Shown: positions 36,382 to 44,938, counted from the first letter of the stretch. The stretch is 64,000 nucleotides of DNA from Bradyrhizobium erythrophlei (GCF_900129505.1 NZ_LT670818.1:6543001-6607000); one strand, 5' to 3'. The notes: generated by a model from the sequence alone, not told the origin. Program-made: numbers and translations.

Positions 36382-36550
36382 TCGAGTTTCCCCGCTTTGC
36401 CGCACAAAACAAATCCAATTCTGGCGGCTCACTCCGCTGATCGAGTATGACCCGCCTAGGGGCCAAATGATGTCACCAGGCCGGATTTTTGAAAACAGAG
36501 GCGCGGCTGCAACACTATTGGAACTATCCGAGCAGAGGCGCAATCGCGCG

Positions 36551-36583
36551 AAAAAACCCCGCCGACGTAGGAGCGCCGGCGGG
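36551..36583 (-). terminator. Rho-independent terminator (minus strand)
   Basis: CCCGCCG...CGGCGGG with TTTTTT on the minus-strand side. The gene it ends is unclear: the only minus-strand frame just upstream is a 29-codon reading from GTG (ending AAHATRLRR), which I do not list as a gene. Confidence 0.6.
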
Positions 36584-36831
36584 CCTTGATTTGATTCTAC
36601 CTTCGCAACCTTGTGGCGTGAGCGGCCAGTTGCTGGCGGTTGCGCTCCTGATCGATCGGCGCCAGCGCAGGGGGCGCCTTGGCCACCTGTACCAGGCGGT
36701 GGCGCGGCCATAACGCGGTACTGGCCCCTTTCCATCCCCTGACAAGGTGAATGGTTCCTTTTGATTTTAGAGTGGCCGTTTTTGCTTAAACTACGGTCTG
36801 CTGCGTGCGGCAATCCGGTCTAGTATGGGGG

Positions 36832-37044
36832 ATGACTAGTAGCCCCAACGACCATTTCGTCGTTACCTACCAGCAAGGTGAGCGCCCCGATCGCTGGAGC
36901 TGGGAGATACGCCGCAAGAGCAAACCGTTGGGTATTAAGATGACTGGAGACGGATACCAATCCGACTCGGCCGCGAGATTTGCGGGCAAACAGACGCTGG
37001 CGGATTTTCTGTCCGATTTATTGAAAGAAGAAAAACGGAAGTAA
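36832..37044 (+). CDS. Small hypothetical protein
   Basis: 70 residues, MTSSPNDHFVVTYQQGERP then WSWEIRRKSKPLGIKM and a helical end (LADFLSDLLKEEKRK). The W-x-W-E-I-R-R-x-S-x-P-L-G-I/V core is familiar from many bradyrhizobial orphan genes. Soluble; function unknown. Confidence 0.65.
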   Translation: MTSSPNDHFVVTYQQGERPDRWSWEIRRKSKPLGIKMTGDGYQSDSAARFAGKQTLADFLSDLLKEEKRK

Positions 37045-37051
37045 GGCCGCC

Positions 37052-37297
37052 TCAGTTGGCGCGTGGCAATAAGTACCGGATCGTCATCCCTGCACCATTG
37101 GTCTGGTCAAGAAGCAGCGTATCTCCCATCTTGAACTCTTCTTGCATTGCGTCACAGCAAGAACCGTGGCCGGAACCGTCCCTAGCAGTGGAGCGACAGA
37201 GTTCTCCCGAATTGATGAGAATATCTATGCGCCCCCGTGTTGCTGCGCGGCCCAACTGGGCGAGCAACTCTTGTCGGAAGTGATCGGTCGAAACCAT
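37052..37297 (-). CDS. Small hypothetical protein
   Basis: 81 residues. RGRIDILINSGELCRS...CCDAMQEEFKMGDTLL..GAGMTIRYLLPR resembles the C-terminal segment of a bradyrhizobial family with INSGELHRxxG and MTIRYxLPR motifs. The usual GGYPG-type loop is altered here, so it may be diverged. The function is unknown. Confidence 0.5.
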   Translation of the reverse strand: MVSTDHFRQELLAQLGRAATRGRIDILINSGELCRSTARDGSGHGSCCDAMQEEFKMGDTLLLDQTNGAGMTIRYLLPRAN

Positions 37298-37344
37298 CTG
37301 CGGCCTCCAATCCGTCTGCAGCCTCCAATGCGACTACGCGCCTA

Positions 37345-37476
37345 ATGCGCGCCGATAGCGAGAAGTTAAATCGCTATGTCAAAACCGGGCACTTGGTTCC
37401 GGCTCGATCCGGCACCCTGCCGGGTTCCGCCCCTTGGTTTTGCTTTGCGGAATTGACTCGCTTTTTGGAGCGATAA
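37345..37476 (+). CDS. Possible small protein
   Basis: 43 residues, MRADSEKLNRYVKTGHLVPA, ending FCFAELTRFLER. Reasonable composition but no supporting motif. Confidence 0.3.
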   Translation: MRADSEKLNRYVKTGHLVPARSGTLPGSAPWFCFAELTRFLER

Positions 37477-37567
37477 GAGCTCACAGTTAAATCATCACCG
37501 CACCGTAACGGCCACCCATCGGTGACTGAGAGTGTTGCGCTCCCGCCTAGTATATGGGGCGGTGCTT

Positions 37568-37744
37568 ATGGCCGGCTCGCGAAAACGACCTATTTGTCCC
37601 GGATGCCAGCGTGCAATGACGTTGGAGCTGCAACCCGGCGGAAAATCACCCCGCACCTATCAGTGTCTCGACTGTGATCGGCCTGACCCGCTTAAATCAG
37701 ATGCGCTACGTTGGCTTTCTGGTGAACTAGGCCGGGACGAGTAA
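37568..37744 (+). CDS. Small zinc-ribbon protein
   Basis: 58 residues. CPGCQRAMTLEL and YQCLDCDRPDPLKSD form a two-CxxC zinc ribbon, ending ALRWLSGELGRDE. It is a recurrent bradyrhizobial type. The start could be further upstream (37532). The function is unknown. Confidence 0.65.
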   Translation: MAGSRKRPICPGCQRAMTLELQPGGKSPRTYQCLDCDRPDPLKSDALRWLSGELGRDE

Positions 37745-37789
37745 GGGCGCCTCAGTTGGCGGCCTCTTTCATTAGATGCCCCTGCATGA

Positions 37790-38002
37790 CTCTAGGAAGG
37801 CCGCTGGTGAGCCCGGCTTCTGCTGGCCTCACGTTGGTTCAGCCGATCAGCGCTAGCGCACGGGCGGATTCGCGTGGCCGTTTATTCGATCTGCTCGGGA
37901 ACCCCTCATATCGCCGTCGGTTAGATCGGTGTGTCGCGACGCCACAACACGACACACCCCCGACAGCCTCAGCAGCTCCCCAAGCGCTGGGGCCGTTTCT
38001 TT
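37790..38002 (+). ncRNA. Candidate structured RNA, copy B
   Basis: It shares CTAGGAAGGCCGCTG...CCGGCTTC and GCGCACGGGCGGATTCG with copy A (33457). The middle hairpin is GGTGTGTCG (37928-37936) with CGACACACC (37950-37958), different in sequence from copy A. The end is CCTCAGC (37967-37973) with GCTGGGG (37986-37992), then TTTCTTT. It starts 45 bases after the zinc-ribbon gene. Confidence 0.5.
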
Positions 38003-38094
38003 GGATGGCCTTTCTCGGCAGTCGTGCGCGCCGGGGGGAGGGGGCGGCTGGCTGGCTCCCGGCGCCACGTAGTCACCGGCAACTGAGCGGAAGG

Positions 38095-38196
38095 CTATAG
38101 GCCGCCCGTCGCCCATATTCTGGCGCCGGCCAAGACGAGCACCAGCGCAACGAAGACAACCGCCTCAATCTTTGACAGTGTCCAGGTAGTGGGCAT
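38095..38196 (-). CDS. Very small membrane protein
   Basis: 33 residues from ATG 38196, with GGAG nine bases upstream: MPTTWTLSKIEA, then one hydrophobic helix (VVFVALVLVLAGARIW). The frame is clean but tiny. Confidence 0.45.
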   Translation of the reverse strand: MPTTWTLSKIEAVVFVALVLVLAGARIWATGGL

Positions 38197-38323
38197 TGTG
38201 GATAACTCCGATACCCCCCGCAAGAATAGCTTAGGCTCTTTAAGGGGTTATCTTAAGCGCTTATTTTAAGCATGCCTGTGAACAAATCAGAGCGCGGTCG
38301 CCGCTGACTGCCTAGGCGTCGAA

Positions 38324-38506
38324 ATGACCGAGTACGTAATCAAGGAAATTGGACCGCATCAATGGCTCGTGTTTGCGGATCGGCAAAGCATCGCTTTGCG
38401 CGCCGACGAAAACGAGGCTGTGAAGGCGATGAACGAACATAGCGCCCGCAGCCGTCGACCGGGTAACCTTGTAGATTGTTGTCCAGCGCAAAACCCGCAG
38501 GCGTGA
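38324..38506 (+). CDS. Small hypothetical protein
   Basis: 60 residues, MTEYVIKEIGPHQWLVFADRQ and DENEAVKAMNEHS. Soluble, with a beta-rich start of the style seen in bradyrhizobial orphans. The function is unknown. Confidence 0.5.
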   Translation: MTEYVIKEIGPHQWLVFADRQSIALRADENEAVKAMNEHSARSRRPGNLVDCCPAQNPQA

Positions 38507-38626
38507 ACCGGCGGCCTTCCTTAATATGATCAGGCGGCCCGCTGCGATTGCCCGGTTATCTTGGCCAGCGATGCAACGACAGTGCGGAAGGCCGTTTCGC
38601 GCCAAGCCGTTTCACCGAGCGTCGGC

Positions 38627-38965
38627 CTATCCGAGTAAGCCGCGCGTCATATTAATCGCGAAAGCAACCGGCACCCCAACGAGCAGACCGAAAACTCCGT
38701 AGCCGAGGCCGGCTAGGATCGCGCCCAACGTGCTCGAGCTGAGTAAAATTCCATACAGCGCGCCGCCACAGCAACATCCCAACGTGGTGACTAACAGCGT
38801 GTGGTCGTTGCGATCCTCGGCGCGAAGCCGCCGGAGTTCCTTTTTGCTGTGAACGTAGGGCCCCGACGGTTCGGTAGACCCGCAGTGCGGGCAGCTTACC
38901 GCACTAAAGGAAACCGGCCGCCGACAGTCACGGCAATCGATCAATTCTGGTCGCGCTTGGCTCAT
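38627..38965 (-). CDS. Zinc-ribbon protein with two membrane segments
   Basis: 112 residues from ATG 38965. CRDCRRPVSFSAVSCPHCGS is a zinc ribbon of the DUF/zf-ribbon type. A charged linker and a glycine-rich double hydrophobic region follow (LGCCCGGALYGILL and LAGLGYGVFGLLVGVPVAF). The function is unknown. Confidence 0.6.
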   Translation of the reverse strand: MSQARPELIDCRDCRRPVSFSAVSCPHCGSTEPSGPYVHSKKELRRLRAEDRNDHTLLVTTLGCCCGGALYGILLSSSTLGAILAGLGYGVFGLLVGVPVAFAINMTRGLLG

Positions 38966-39081
38966 GGGCCAACCTATAGCGCGCTCAACTGCGGCGGGAA
39001 AGCCGCCGGTGGCTGACGCGAAGACACGGGGAACGAATCCGGTGATCGCAGCTTGAATCTCAAGTTGTTTGGAGTTGAGTC

Positions 39082-39366
39082 GTGACCTGGGAACGCCCGT
39101 TCGATCAGCCCGTCCCGTTGCCGGAGGGACCGCCGGCACGTACGCTCCGCGATGCCGCCAATTATATCAAGAAGCTCCCCGATTCGGAGCGCAACACGCC
39201 GGAATGTCGGTTGGCGATCCAGATGCTGATCGATGCTGCCGAAGATCTCGGACCAATGTTGTTCGCGAAAATGGGGATTCTGCGCGCCTTCCACGGACCA
39301 ACGCAGCGCATGCCCTATCCGAAAGCCTCGAACATTGGTCGGCGGAAGTTGCGACGCAATAGATGA
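39082..39366 (+). CDS. Small hypothetical protein
   Basis: 94 residues from GTG 39082, with GGAG nine bases upstream. TLRDAANYIKKLPDSERNTP and WQ-like AIQMLIDAAEDLGPMLFAKM match a family frequent in Bradyrhizobium genomes. Soluble and helical; function unknown. Confidence 0.65.
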   Translation: MTWERPFDQPVPLPEGPPARTLRDAANYIKKLPDSERNTPECRLAIQMLIDAAEDLGPMLFAKMGILRAFHGPTQRMPYPKASNIGRRKLRRNR

Positions 39367-39414
39367 TGGGGCAGAACAAAGACGATGCTTCCCGCGAAAA
39401 TCCTTTAAGCAGCG

Positions 39415-40077
39415 TCATGCCGCGGCGCGATCTTCTTTGTCGACGCCCCGTGCCACGATCCGCAAGGAATCGTCTGGCAACGGCCGCTGCAACGTCTTGG
39501 CTTCATCCCACGGCGCTCTCATCCACACGTCCCGTTCCCCTTCAGTCGTAAGGATCACCGGCATTGCCTTGGGATGTATCGGCTCGACGATCGCGTTGGG
39601 CGCCGTCGTCAGAAAGCCGTAGACCAGGTGCGGGCCAGGTACGGGCTTGGACTTAGTGCCACGGTCGCCTTTGAACTCGGTCCAGATCCCTGCGAACGCA
39701 ACCAGCGGCCGATCGTCGTTCACCGCGAACCAAACGACGTCCTTCTTCTTGGTCTCTGGGTTCGGCTCTGGCGCATATTCGGCGAAGCTGTTGAACGGTA
39801 CCAGACACCGGTTTTCCGGCTTCAGCCAGCTCCGCCAGTGGGGGGACGACGTGTTCCGGATGTTGGTGACAGGCGGCCCGCCGAATTTCGGCGGTGGCGG
39901 CATGCCCACCGCATCAAGACCATTTCAACGCTCGGTGCCGGCATCGCGCACCACGGGAGCCGGATAGTCGGGGAACACCCCTGGCATTGGCGGAAGGTTG
40001 CCGACGTATTGGTTGACGACCCGAAACAGCGCGGCGATGGCCGTCTGGTTGGTCGTGATCGAGTAAAGATTGCACAT
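39415..40077 (-). pseudogene. SOS response-associated peptidase (SRAP/YedK) gene, disrupted
   Basis: ATG 40077 opens MCNLYSITTNQ, with the catalytic Cys2 of SRAP proteins that bind abasic DNA. The first 50 codons end at TGA 39925-39927. An extra T (CGTTGAA for CGT-GAA) and, about 17 bases on, a missing G (TGGGC for TGG-GGC) shift EMVLMRW out of frame and restore it at [10 protein letters not shown]. The rest is intact, with [10 protein letters not shown] (Glu) and [10 protein letters not shown] (His). If both indels are real, no full protein is made. Confidence 0.8.
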
Positions 40078-40151
40078 CGGCTGACCGGTTGTTCCAGATT
40101 TGGGGTTTCGATAACATACCTCGTACCGGGCCGGGCCGGGCGTCGAAGCCG

Positions 40152-41747
40152 ATGGTCAACTCCCTCGTCGTACGCAAGTCCACGAGTATTGCGAAGCGCG
40201 ACAAGGCGCTGCGGGCGGCTCAATACGTCCGGATGTCTACACACGATCAGCGCTATTCGATTCAAAATCAGGCCGCAACGATCGCGGTCTATGCACAACA
40301 GAACAGCCTAACAATCGTTCGAACCTACGTCGACGAGGGCCGCAGCGGCCTTAGGATCAAAAACCGGGCCGGCCTAACGAAGCTAATAGAAGATGTCAGC
40401 TCTGGCCACGCGGATTTTGACCACATCCTGATCTACGACGTCAGCCGCTGGGGAAGGTTTCAGGACGTCGACGAGAGCGCATATTACGAATTTATCTGCA
40501 AGAAAAACGGCTTCAAGGTCGTGTATTGCGCGGAACAGTTCAGCAACGACGGAAGTCTGCTGTCCAACATTGCCAAGAATATCAAGCGTGCGATGGCCGG
40601 CGAATGGAGCCGGGAACTAGGGGTCAAGGTGCATGCCGGGCAGGCCCGGATCGCCAGTCTCGGCTATCGAGTAGGTGGACCGGTCGGCTTTGGGCTGCGG
40701 CGAGAATTAATCGATGAAACGCATAAGTCGAGAGGCCAACTATCGAAAGGGCAACACAAGGCGTTAAAGACGGACCGAGTCAAGCTCGTTCTCGGTTCGG
40801 ATGAAGAGAGGGCCATCGTCGGCTGGATATTTCACGCATTCACGACCGATCGGCTGTCCTTCACTGAGATCGCCCGCCGGCTTAATCGGAACCGGGTGCC
40901 TTGCGGGGATAAAGGTCGATGGACCGATGGAAAGGTGCGGACGATTCTCGCAAACGAGAACTATGTCGGAAATCTCGTCTACAACAGGACGTCACGGCGG
41001 CTTGGACAAAAGCTGATCGCCAATCCGTCCAATCAGTGGGTTCGGCGCAATGGCGTTATCGAAGCCGTCGTCGATTCCAACTTGTTCGCGCGTGCGCAGA
41101 AGATGTTGACGGAACGGCGCCTGGAGCTTTCCGAAGACGAGATGCTGCGCCGGTTGCGACTGTTACTGCATCGCAAGGGCAGGCTTTGCAGAAGCCTCAT
41201 CGATGACACTCCAGGGATGCCCTCGGTGTCGGCGCTGGTTATGCACTTCGGAACGCTAAGGGCCGCTTTCGAGCGGATCGGCTATGTCACGAAGCGCGAC
41301 TGCAACTGGATCGACAGCCGGGACGCATGGGCCGAGGTGACCAGAAAGCACGCCGCCTATGTCGCGGAAGTGCTGGCATCGAAGGGCGCGGCGCATGCGC
41401 CGGACATCGCAGCGATCGACCACACTGTGAAAGCGAACGGGAAGCCAAAGATAACGTTTTTGGTGGCTCGCCAAGCGAAGAAGCGGAAGCCCGGCCACGC
41501 CGCGCAGTGGCGTGTCTACCGGCGGCACAAACTGGCGGCCGACGTACTGGCAGTACTGAGACTGGACGCCGCCAACTGCGAAATTGCCGACTGCGTGCTG
41601 GTCCCGTCCTCGCTGATGAAGAAGCGTTATCTTCGGTTTACTAGCGTTGTCGATTTTCCTGCGGTGCGGATCGAGACGGTGGCCGAGTTGGTTCAAACGC
41701 TGAAAATGCGTTTGATGAATCTGAAGGTGTACGAACGGCAGCTTTGA
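40152..41747 (+). CDS. Large serine recombinase
   Basis: 531 residues from ATG 40152. The resolvase domain begins AAQYVRMSTHDQRYSIQNQ with nucleophile S29; YDVSRWGRFQD supplies the conserved Arg region. The recombinase domain has GFGLRREL, FHAFTTDRLSFTEIARRLN and YVGNLVYNRTSRR. The C-terminus is long with an unusual HxK-rich part (TFLVARQAKKRKPGHAAQW). Such enzymes integrate and excise elements at short att sites. It is divergent from the SRAP gene, a pairing I recognise from bradyrhizobial islands. The fold is certain; the partner att site is unknown. Confidence 0.88.
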   Translation: MVNSLVVRKSTSIAKRDKALRAAQYVRMSTHDQRYSIQNQAATIAVYAQQNSLTIVRTYVDEGRSGLRIKNRAGLTKLIEDVSSGHADFDHILIYDVSRWGRFQDVDESAYYEFICKKNGFKVVYCAEQFSNDGSLLSNIAKNIKRAMAGEWSRELGVKVHAGQARIASLGYRVGGPVGFGLRRELIDETHKSRGQLSKGQHKALKTDRVKLVLGSDEERAIVGWIFHAFTTDRLSFTEIARRLNRNRVPCGDKGRWTDGKVRTILANENYVGNLVYNRTSRRLGQKLIANPSNQWVRRNGVIEAVVDSNLFARAQKMLTERRLELSEDEMLRRLRLLLHRKGRLCRSLIDDTPGMPSVSALVMHFGTLRAAFERIGYVTKRDCNWIDSRDAWAEVTRKHAAYVAEVLASKGAAHAPDIAAIDHTVKANGKPKITFLVARQAKKRKPGHAAQWRVYRRHKLAADVLAVLRLDAANCEIADCVLVPSSLMKKRYLRFTSVVDFPAVRIETVAELVQTLKMRLMNLKVYERQL

Positions 41748-41789
41748 CGCGATTTCCACGCGCGAACGCGTCTTCGTGATCGAATGAGA

Positions 41790-42065
41790 TCATTCACCGC
41801 GCTCTTTTTTCGATTTCTGCGGCAACACCATCACGATGGGAATTTCGCGTTTAAGAATGCCCGCAGCGATAGTGGAGATATGGAGGGCAAACGTGTCCTC
41901 GATCTCTGCCGCTCGATATTCGTCAGCGGCGTAAACATAGAGAACAGCACCATCAAATTCGTCGAACTGGATGCCCCGGAAAAGACGATCAAAATTATCC
42001 GCCCCAACAATTAGAGCCATCCGAGCAGCTATTGCATGATCTTGGACGAGTGAGATTTTCGTCAC
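41790..42065 (-). CDS. Hypothetical protein
   Basis: 91 residues, from a GTG that overlaps the next upstream frame as GTGA. It contains QFDEFDGAVLYVYAADEYRA and ends IPIVMVLPQKSKKERGE. A plausible small soluble protein; no family recognised. Confidence 0.45.
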   Translation of the reverse strand: MTKISLVQDHAIAARMALIVGADNFDRLFRGIQFDEFDGAVLYVYAADEYRAAEIEDTFALHISTIAAGILKREIPIVMVLPQKSKKERGE

Positions 42066-42190
42066 TTACGGCTCGCCTCTTGCGGCTCCGGGCTCGGCCG
42101 CGCGTACAGCTGATTGAACACTTCCTTTGTGCGCACGCGAGACCGATTCCTATTGATGATCAAAAACACTGGCAACACTAATGCGCGCAT
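42062..42190 (-). CDS. Possible small protein
   Basis: 42 residues from ATG 42190, MRALVLPVFLIINRNRSRVR then a polar tail. It overlaps the following gene by 4 bases. Weak. Confidence 0.25.
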   Translation of the reverse strand: MRALVLPVFLIINRNRSRVRTKEVFNQLYARPSPEPQEASRK

Positions 42191-42568
42191 AGGCTGTCCC
42201 CATCCCAGGCGTCTCCAAAGGTGGCATACAATTCTTGCTTGCATCAAGCAGGAGCGGAGAACAGAGACGGCTACCGTTCGCGCACCAGCTTCCGACGCCC
42301 CCAATGCGGATCTTTGCGGCCGGAATTGACGCGCCCAACGTGCCGATTCAATGCCCGCATGACGCCGATCAGGGCGAACATCGTCGGCCCGTCGTTTTCT
42401 GCCACCAGCAACAGCGCCTCCATCGCGGCCTGCCATTCCGGGGCATCGTGTTCCGCCTTGGGTAGTACATCGCAGCGTCTCTCAACGTCTCCAATTCCCG
42501 GCCGTTCGTCAGCGGGATTGGATCGTCAAAGCGTGCGGACCAGGGCATCAGGTGTTAAAGGCTTGCCG

Positions 42569-42814
42569 TTACTTGCGGGACCGCGTTTTGCGCAGACCCG
42601 GATTGGCATAATATGGATTGACCACGCACTCGCCGCCGCGGCCCGATGCCGACATGTTGCACTGCGGCAGCGACGTGTATCTGCATTCGTAATAGCCCCC
42701 GAATTTGTACACGTGCAGGCAAACCGGATAGGCCGGATCGTACGTCTGGGCCAGAGTCGGCATTGCCGTCAAAACCGTCGCGATTGTCAAAATTGCCAAA
42801 GCTAGAATGCGCAT
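42569..42814 (-). CDS. DUF3551 domain protein
   Basis: 81 residues. The signal peptide is 1-22 (TAMPTLAQTYD). The mature part has DPAYPVCLHVYKFGGYYECRYTS, given as YPVCLHVY and YYECRYTS, then QCNMSASGRGGECVVNPYY, the four-Cys DUF3551 pattern. An exported protein found almost only in Bradyrhizobium and relatives; function unknown. Confidence 0.88.
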   Translation of the reverse strand: MRILALAILTIATVLTAMPTLAQTYDPAYPVCLHVYKFGGYYECRYTSLPQCNMSASGRGGECVVNPYYANPGLRKTRSRK

Positions 42815-42861
42815 CAGGGTTTCCCTTTGCTTTCATAGCCGCTGCCACCCCTCGTCAGGCA

Positions 42862-43125
42862 TCAGGCGAACAGCTCGGCGCCGGATTGCGTGAAACGCAC
42901 ATATGTTCCCGACTCGTGGAGCAACAGCCAACCGTTGGCGATCGCTGCTTTGAGGCCGGCGCTGTATTCGGCCGGGCTGCCACCGGCGGCGAGGAATGGC
43001 GCGTTGACGTGTTCGATGTAAAGCCGGCCATCCTGCACGGGCTCGATTGTGCTGGCGATCTCGATCAGCTTTCGCGCGGCATTGTCGGGGTCAGCATAGG
43101 GACGGTCTGCGATTAATTTGATCAA
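42862..43125 (-). CDS. Small hypothetical protein
   Basis: 87 residues, IADRPYADPDNAARKLIEIA and WLLLHESGTYVRFTQSGAELF. The compact helix-then-beta pattern looks like a small winged-helix domain. It overlaps the preceding gene by 4 bases, so the two form an operon. A recurrent type in bradyrhizobial accessory regions. Confidence 0.6.
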   Translation of the reverse strand: MIKLIADRPYADPDNAARKLIEIASTIEPVQDGRLYIEHVNAPFLAAGGSPAEYSAGLKAAIANGWLLLHESGTYVRFTQSGAELFA

Positions 43126-43556
43126 GCCATTTCCATGTGAGCCGCGTAGACATGCTGAGCGGAGCCAGCGATATCGATCGTTTCACCGCAGAAGCACTGT
43201 GACCGGCCATCGGTCGATTGCGTCGGCATCCTGCAGCCCTTGTCCCACATGGCATATTTCCAGGCGGTCCGCGCTCGCTCGCGGCGATGTTCTTCGAAAT
43301 CGGCCTCCGAGCACTTCGGAAGGTACTCTTTCCAGGCAGCTTCGAAATCGACTCGGGCCTGTTCGAAGGTCTCTGCCGTGCCGTTGGTCTGGCGGCCGTG
43401 GTGCGAGGGCGGATAAAAGCCGCAGTCCCAACCCCATTGGTCGACATCAACTGGCACGCCGGCGCGGATCGCGATCGTTCCCACATGCACGTCGCCATAG
43501 TAGACGTGCCAGCAGTCCTGGCGTTCGGGATATCGGCGGCGGGTGAGAGCGGGCAT
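43122..43556 (-). CDS. Hypothetical protein
   Basis: 144 residues from ATG 43556. It has CWHVYYGDVHVGTIAIRAG and DQWGWDCGFYPPSHHGRQ, then FEAAWKEYLPKCSEADFEEHR. I recognise this arrangement from Bradyrhizobium hypothetical proteins in phage-like regions. The C-terminal CFCGETIDIAGSAQHVYAAH contains a CxC..H..H set that could bind a metal. Confidence 0.65.
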   Translation of the reverse strand: MPALTRRRYPERQDCWHVYYGDVHVGTIAIRAGVPVDVDQWGWDCGFYPPSHHGRQTNGTAETFEQARVDFEAAWKEYLPKCSEADFEEHRRERARTAWKYAMWDKGCRMPTQSTDGRSQCFCGETIDIAGSAQHVYAAHMEMA

Positions 43557-43672
43557 GCCCCATGATCCCGCGGATTTGAGCGATCGTGAAGCCACTACGG
43601 CTTGGGGCCGTGGCGGCCCGTGCGCACATGATCAACTGATAACCCTATGCGATACTCGCCTGGAGCAATGCG

Positions 43673-43807
43673 ATGCGATATCTTCTAGCCTTATGCCTTT
43701 TGGTCACTTTAAGTGCTTCCGCCAACGCCGCGCACCGCCATCACAGGGGCTATGGAAACAACGGCGACGCATCCGCGCACGGCGGATCGGTCGCCACACA
43801 TCCGTAG
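43673..43807 (+). CDS. Very small secreted His/Gly-rich protein
   Basis: 44 residues. ATG 43673 has TGGAG eight bases before it. The signal peptide (1-19, ending SASANAAHR) leaves a 25-residue mature peptide, HRHHRGYGNNGDASAHGG-like. Metal binding by the His cluster is possible. Confidence 0.5.
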   Translation: MRYLLALCLLVTLSASANAAHRHHRGYGNNGDASAHGGSVATHP

Positions 43808-44017
43808 GCTGCCCCAAGGCAATAGAGAGCCGCGCTGGGTACTCGCTCGCGACAAGCTTGGCGGCCGCGGCAGACTGCCGTTGATGCCGTCTGGCGGCCC
43901 CCCAAGAGCGGCCCGCGCCTGCGTGCCGGCCGCTCAACCGGGTGATGAATAGCGGCGGCGGGTGAGTGTGGGCATCTACCGAGCTCCTACGACAAGCCTA
44001 GATAGTCCGACAAATTG

Positions 44018-44124
44018 GAACGGCTATTTAAGACTTTCGGCCTATGAACGCCCTGCGCCATTCCTCAGCGGCGCATACCTTCCACGAAACCCCGCCGGGC
44101 CTGCCTCCGGCGGGGTTTTTCGTT
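44018..44124. repeat. 110-bp inverted repeat, right copy (with terminator)
   Basis: The reverse complement of 34511-34620, about 9.4 kb away. It carries a terminator stem AACCCCGCCGG...CCGGCGGGGTT (44088-44117) followed by TTT. No gene is attached at this end, unlike the left copy. Confidence 0.8.
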
Positions 44125-44142
44125 GTGCTGCGGCCAAAGAAA

Positions 44143-44250
44143 CGGCCCCAGCGGGGGCAAGCTGGGGCCGCAGACTTAAGAAGTGCCGATGGGGGACTAG
44201 GATCGGCACGGTTCTGATGTGGGTTCGCACCGGGCGGATTCCCATTAAAT
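44143..44250 (-). ncRNA. Candidate structured RNA or 3' element, copy 1
   Basis: Read on the minus strand: GTGCCGAT pairs with ATCGGCAC (44202-44209 with 44183-44190). Then GGCCCCAGC pairs with GCTGGGGCC (44161-44169 with 44144-44152), followed by GTTTCTTT. The element at 45252-45355 has the same order with compensatory changes in both stems. It lies about 100 bases after the lipoprotein gene at 44348, so it may be a 3' UTR part and not a free RNA. Confidence 0.5.
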
Positions 44251-44347
44251 TCCGTGTGAGGCGCGCGTGAAGAGTGGCCTACTTTGAATCTGCGAGTGGC
44301 CTATTTCGGCCAGTACCAAGCCGGCCGTGAGGGCTTAGGAAAGCAAA

Positions 44348-44725
44348 TTAGGTCCCCGGCGGCCGCGGCCCCTCAAACTGGATCCCGCATTTCTTGGCAA
44401 TTGAGGCTTGCTCAACCGCGACCATCTGCCCCTTCATCTGGGCGAGCTCGGCCGCCGTTTGCTTATCGCCGCCGACGAAGAAGGCCGCCGGCCAGAAGAT
44501 GACGATCGCAGCCGCCGTCGCCACGCCGTCATTGGTGCGCTGTTTGTCCTGCGCGCCCGACAGCGTCGCCGCCCTGGTCGAGATCGCCTGAGCTTCCATC
44601 GCCAGCTGCTGGCAGGTGTAGCTCTGATAGGCTACCGGCGAGACGTAAGCCGGTGAAATGTCCGCCGCGGATGACGCGCAGCCGCCCAACGCGGCGCATA
44701 GCGCCACGATTCCCAACGTTCTCAT
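44348..44725 (-). CDS. Small lipoprotein
   Basis: 125 residues. MRTLGIVALCAALGGCASS carries a lipobox with Cys16. The mature part has SYTCQQLAMEAQAISTRAAT, a motif repeatedly seen in alphaproteobacterial cell-envelope lipoproteins, then a hydrophobic segment (ATAAAIVIFWPAAFFVGG). The function is unknown. Confidence 0.75.
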   Translation of the reverse strand: MRTLGIVALCAALGGCASSAADISPAYVSPVAYQSYTCQQLAMEAQAISTRAATLSGAQDKQRTNDGVATAAAIVIFWPAAFFVGGDKQTAAELAQMKGQMVAVEQASIAKKCGIQFEGPRPPGT

Positions 44726-44843
44726 GATGGTTGCCCCCTAGACCCGAGTCCATCCAAGCGCAACTTGCGGTGGAGGGCAAGGGCGACCAACTGCTAACCT
44801 GATCTTGCCGCGCTGCACTTGGGGGGTGGCAGCACCCAAAGCA

Positions 44844-44938
44844 AACGGCCTCACCGCTGGGGACGTCTGAGGCCGTTGGGGGCATTGTCTCCTGGAGGTC
44901 TACAGAGACAGACCAACGATACAATGCCTTGCGCTTGC
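44844..44938 (-). ncRNA. Candidate structured element with terminator
   Basis: On the minus strand GGCATTGT and ACAATGCC (44931-44938, 44881-44888) form an 8-bp outer stem. Then AACGGCCTCA and TGAGGCCGTT (44868-44877, 44844-44853) form a perfect 10-bp stem followed by TGCTTT. Same hairpin-plus-terminator plan as the pair at 44143 and 45252, without clear sequence identity. It lies 46 bases after the gene at 44984. Confidence 0.4.

Noticed and set aside
34511..37992. Possible CRISPR array from the repeated hairpins in 34-38 kb
   Set aside because: The repeats are long, unevenly spaced and mostly terminators; there are no short direct repeats with uniform spacers and no cas genes.
42221..42805. 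Plus-strand frame of 194 codons
   Set aside because: It lies opposite the DUF3551 gene for much of its length and has no motif.
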